In this document: in pieces, positions 5,474 through 6,172 of the stretch | Numbering within the stretch: position 1 is the stretch's first letter | Layout: each line of letters starts with the position of its first letter | Assembly: GCA_036501345.1 (NCBI GenBank) | Contig: DASYAN010000097.1 | Location: forward strand, 1-6,172 | Source of the DNA: DASYAN01 sp036501345 | GTDB taxonomy: Bacteria > Chloroflexota > Ktedonobacteria > Ktedonobacterales > Ktedonobacteraceae | Reading direction: 5' to 3' | Length of the DNA: 6,172 bases | Position numbers and translations under genes: made by a program | Notes under the pieces: generated by a model | Database searches by the model: none | Told to the model about the DNA's origin: nothing | What the model saw: the letters and a program-made list of their open reading frames with translations, nothing else

Positions 5474-6172
5474 TCACGCAGCCGCATGCCCTTGCCCATC
5501 ACTTTTTGTAGCAACAGCACACATCTGGACATTGGTACAAAGCTGATCATCATCAACATCGACATCGACAATTACGCTATCCCCTTTGCCACAGGAACCA
5601 CGCAAGATAGCCTCCGCCAACCTATCCTCCAGCAGATGTTGTACCGTTCGACGCAGAGGACGAGCTCCATACTGAGCATCATACCCTCGTGCAACAAGCA
5701 GCATACGTGCATCATCTGTGACCTGCAGATCAATGGATTGAGCCACCAGACGCTGCTGAGTCTGCGCAACCATGAGATCAATAATCTGGCGCAAATGTGT
5801 GCGACCTAAGGCATGGAACACAAGTACTTCATCAATCCGGTCAAGCAATTCAGAACGAAACACTTCTCGTAGTCCATGAATAGCGCGTTTACGTATCTGC
5901 TCGTGACTCATCACATCTCGTTCACTAGATGGTGGGGCAAAGATCATCGATCCTTGCTTGTTATAGATAGTACCAATGTTGGATGTAAGAATAATAATGG
6001 TATGCCTGAAATCAACTGTCTGTCCCCGAGCATCAGTGAGGCAACCGTCTTCAAGGATTTGTAGCAAGAGGTCAAATACTCTGGGATGGGCTTTCTCCGC
6101 TTCATCGAAGAGTACCACGCTGTAGGGACGACGACGAACGGCCTCAGTTAGTTGTCCTGCCTGATCATAGCC
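5474..6172 (-). CDS. clpC: ClpC-type Hsp100 AAA+ ATPase, C-terminal part
   Basis: The visible 232 residues are the second half of the D2 ATPase domain; the 5' part, including any ClpP-binding loop, lies beyond 6172. Numbering from the window edge, the Walker B segment is VVLFDEAEKAHP (D23, E24), sensor 1 is TSN (N65), the arginine-finger segment is FRSELLDRIDE (R112), and sensor 2 is YGARPLRR (R171). Such proteins unfold and thread substrates, and with ClpP feed them to proteolysis in the cytoplasm. ClpC is favoured over ClpB because of VFHALGRTHLRQIIDLMVAQ and EDRLAEAILRG, but the diagnostic N-terminal and middle domains are not visible. Oddities are EAEK where EIEK is usual, and SELLDRID in place of PEFLNRID. 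The tail is divergent, with acidic VDVDVDDD (202-209) and a terminal Ala-Ala-Ala. No clear terminator follows the stop, so some read-through into the next genes is possible. Confidence 0.85.
   Translation of the reverse strand, partial: GYDQAGQLTEAVRRRPYSVVLFDEAEKAHPRVFDLLLQILEDGCLTDARGQTVDFRHTIIILTSNIGTIYNKQGSMIFAPPSSERDVMSHEQIRKRAIHGLREVFRSELLDRIDEVLVFHALGRTHLRQIIDLMVAQTQQRLVAQSIDLQVTDDARMLLVARGYDAQYGARPLRRTVQHLLEDRLAEAILRGSCGKGDSVIVDVDVDDDQLCTNVQMCAVATKSDGQGHAAA

Noticed and set aside
5440..5475. Possible terminator after clp
   Set aside because: The palindrome ACTTTTGAAAGT has only a two-base centre and no GC-rich stem or T-run after it; another short CAAG/CTTG pair is equally weak.
5465..5809. 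114-residue plus-strand ORF opposite the clp gene
   Set aside because: It lies antisense to a well-conserved D2 ATPase frame, has no ribosome site and no recognisable domain; it is a shadow of the real gene.

Overview
The window reads as bacterial, most likely Chloroflexota and possibly Ktedonobacteria. This rests on three things. A DUF2298/TIGR03662 'Chlor_Arch_YYY' membrane protein, known mainly from Chloroflexi and Archaea, sits beside a TIGR03663 (Agl23-like) protein. A bacterial Clp/Hsp100 ATPase lies next to them. The spacer between clp and the membrane genes holds a sigma70-type promoter and Shine-Dalgarno sequences. The genus is inferred and was not tested.

Every supported gene is on the minus strand, so transcription runs from high to low coordinates. 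Region by region: (1) 6172-5474 is the C-terminal 232 residues of a ClpC-type Hsp100 ATPase whose 5' part lies outside the window. (2) 5473-5243 is a spacer and leader with a good promoter (5423-5395), a second possible -10 (5328-5323), and a 17-codon leader ORF whose TGA overlaps the ATG of the next gene (TGATG). (3) 5242-3317 is a GT39/PMT_2-like GT-C glycosyltransferase. (4) 3290-831 is the DUF2298 protein, 26 bases downstream. (5) 830-585 is a 246-base spacer with no clear gene, promoter or terminator. (6) 584-1 is the N-terminal part of a TIGR03663 protein, cut by the window edge.

The three membrane genes probably work together in assembling a cell-surface glycan. Each has an N-terminal membrane helix followed by an acidic motif in an external loop: HPDE, E-x-x-MDE and HHDE. 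That is the arrangement of GT-C enzymes, which take sugars from polyprenyl-phosphate carriers outside the membrane. The actual glycan and acceptor are unknown. The clp gene looks like an unrelated upstream neighbour, because a promoter separates it from the cluster.

The points most worth a second look are the leader ORF and hairpin that bury the glycosyltransferase start codon, two substitutions at normally conserved DUF2298 motifs, a basic proline-rich insert in the glycosyltransferase, and the missing ATG start of the TIGR03663 gene.
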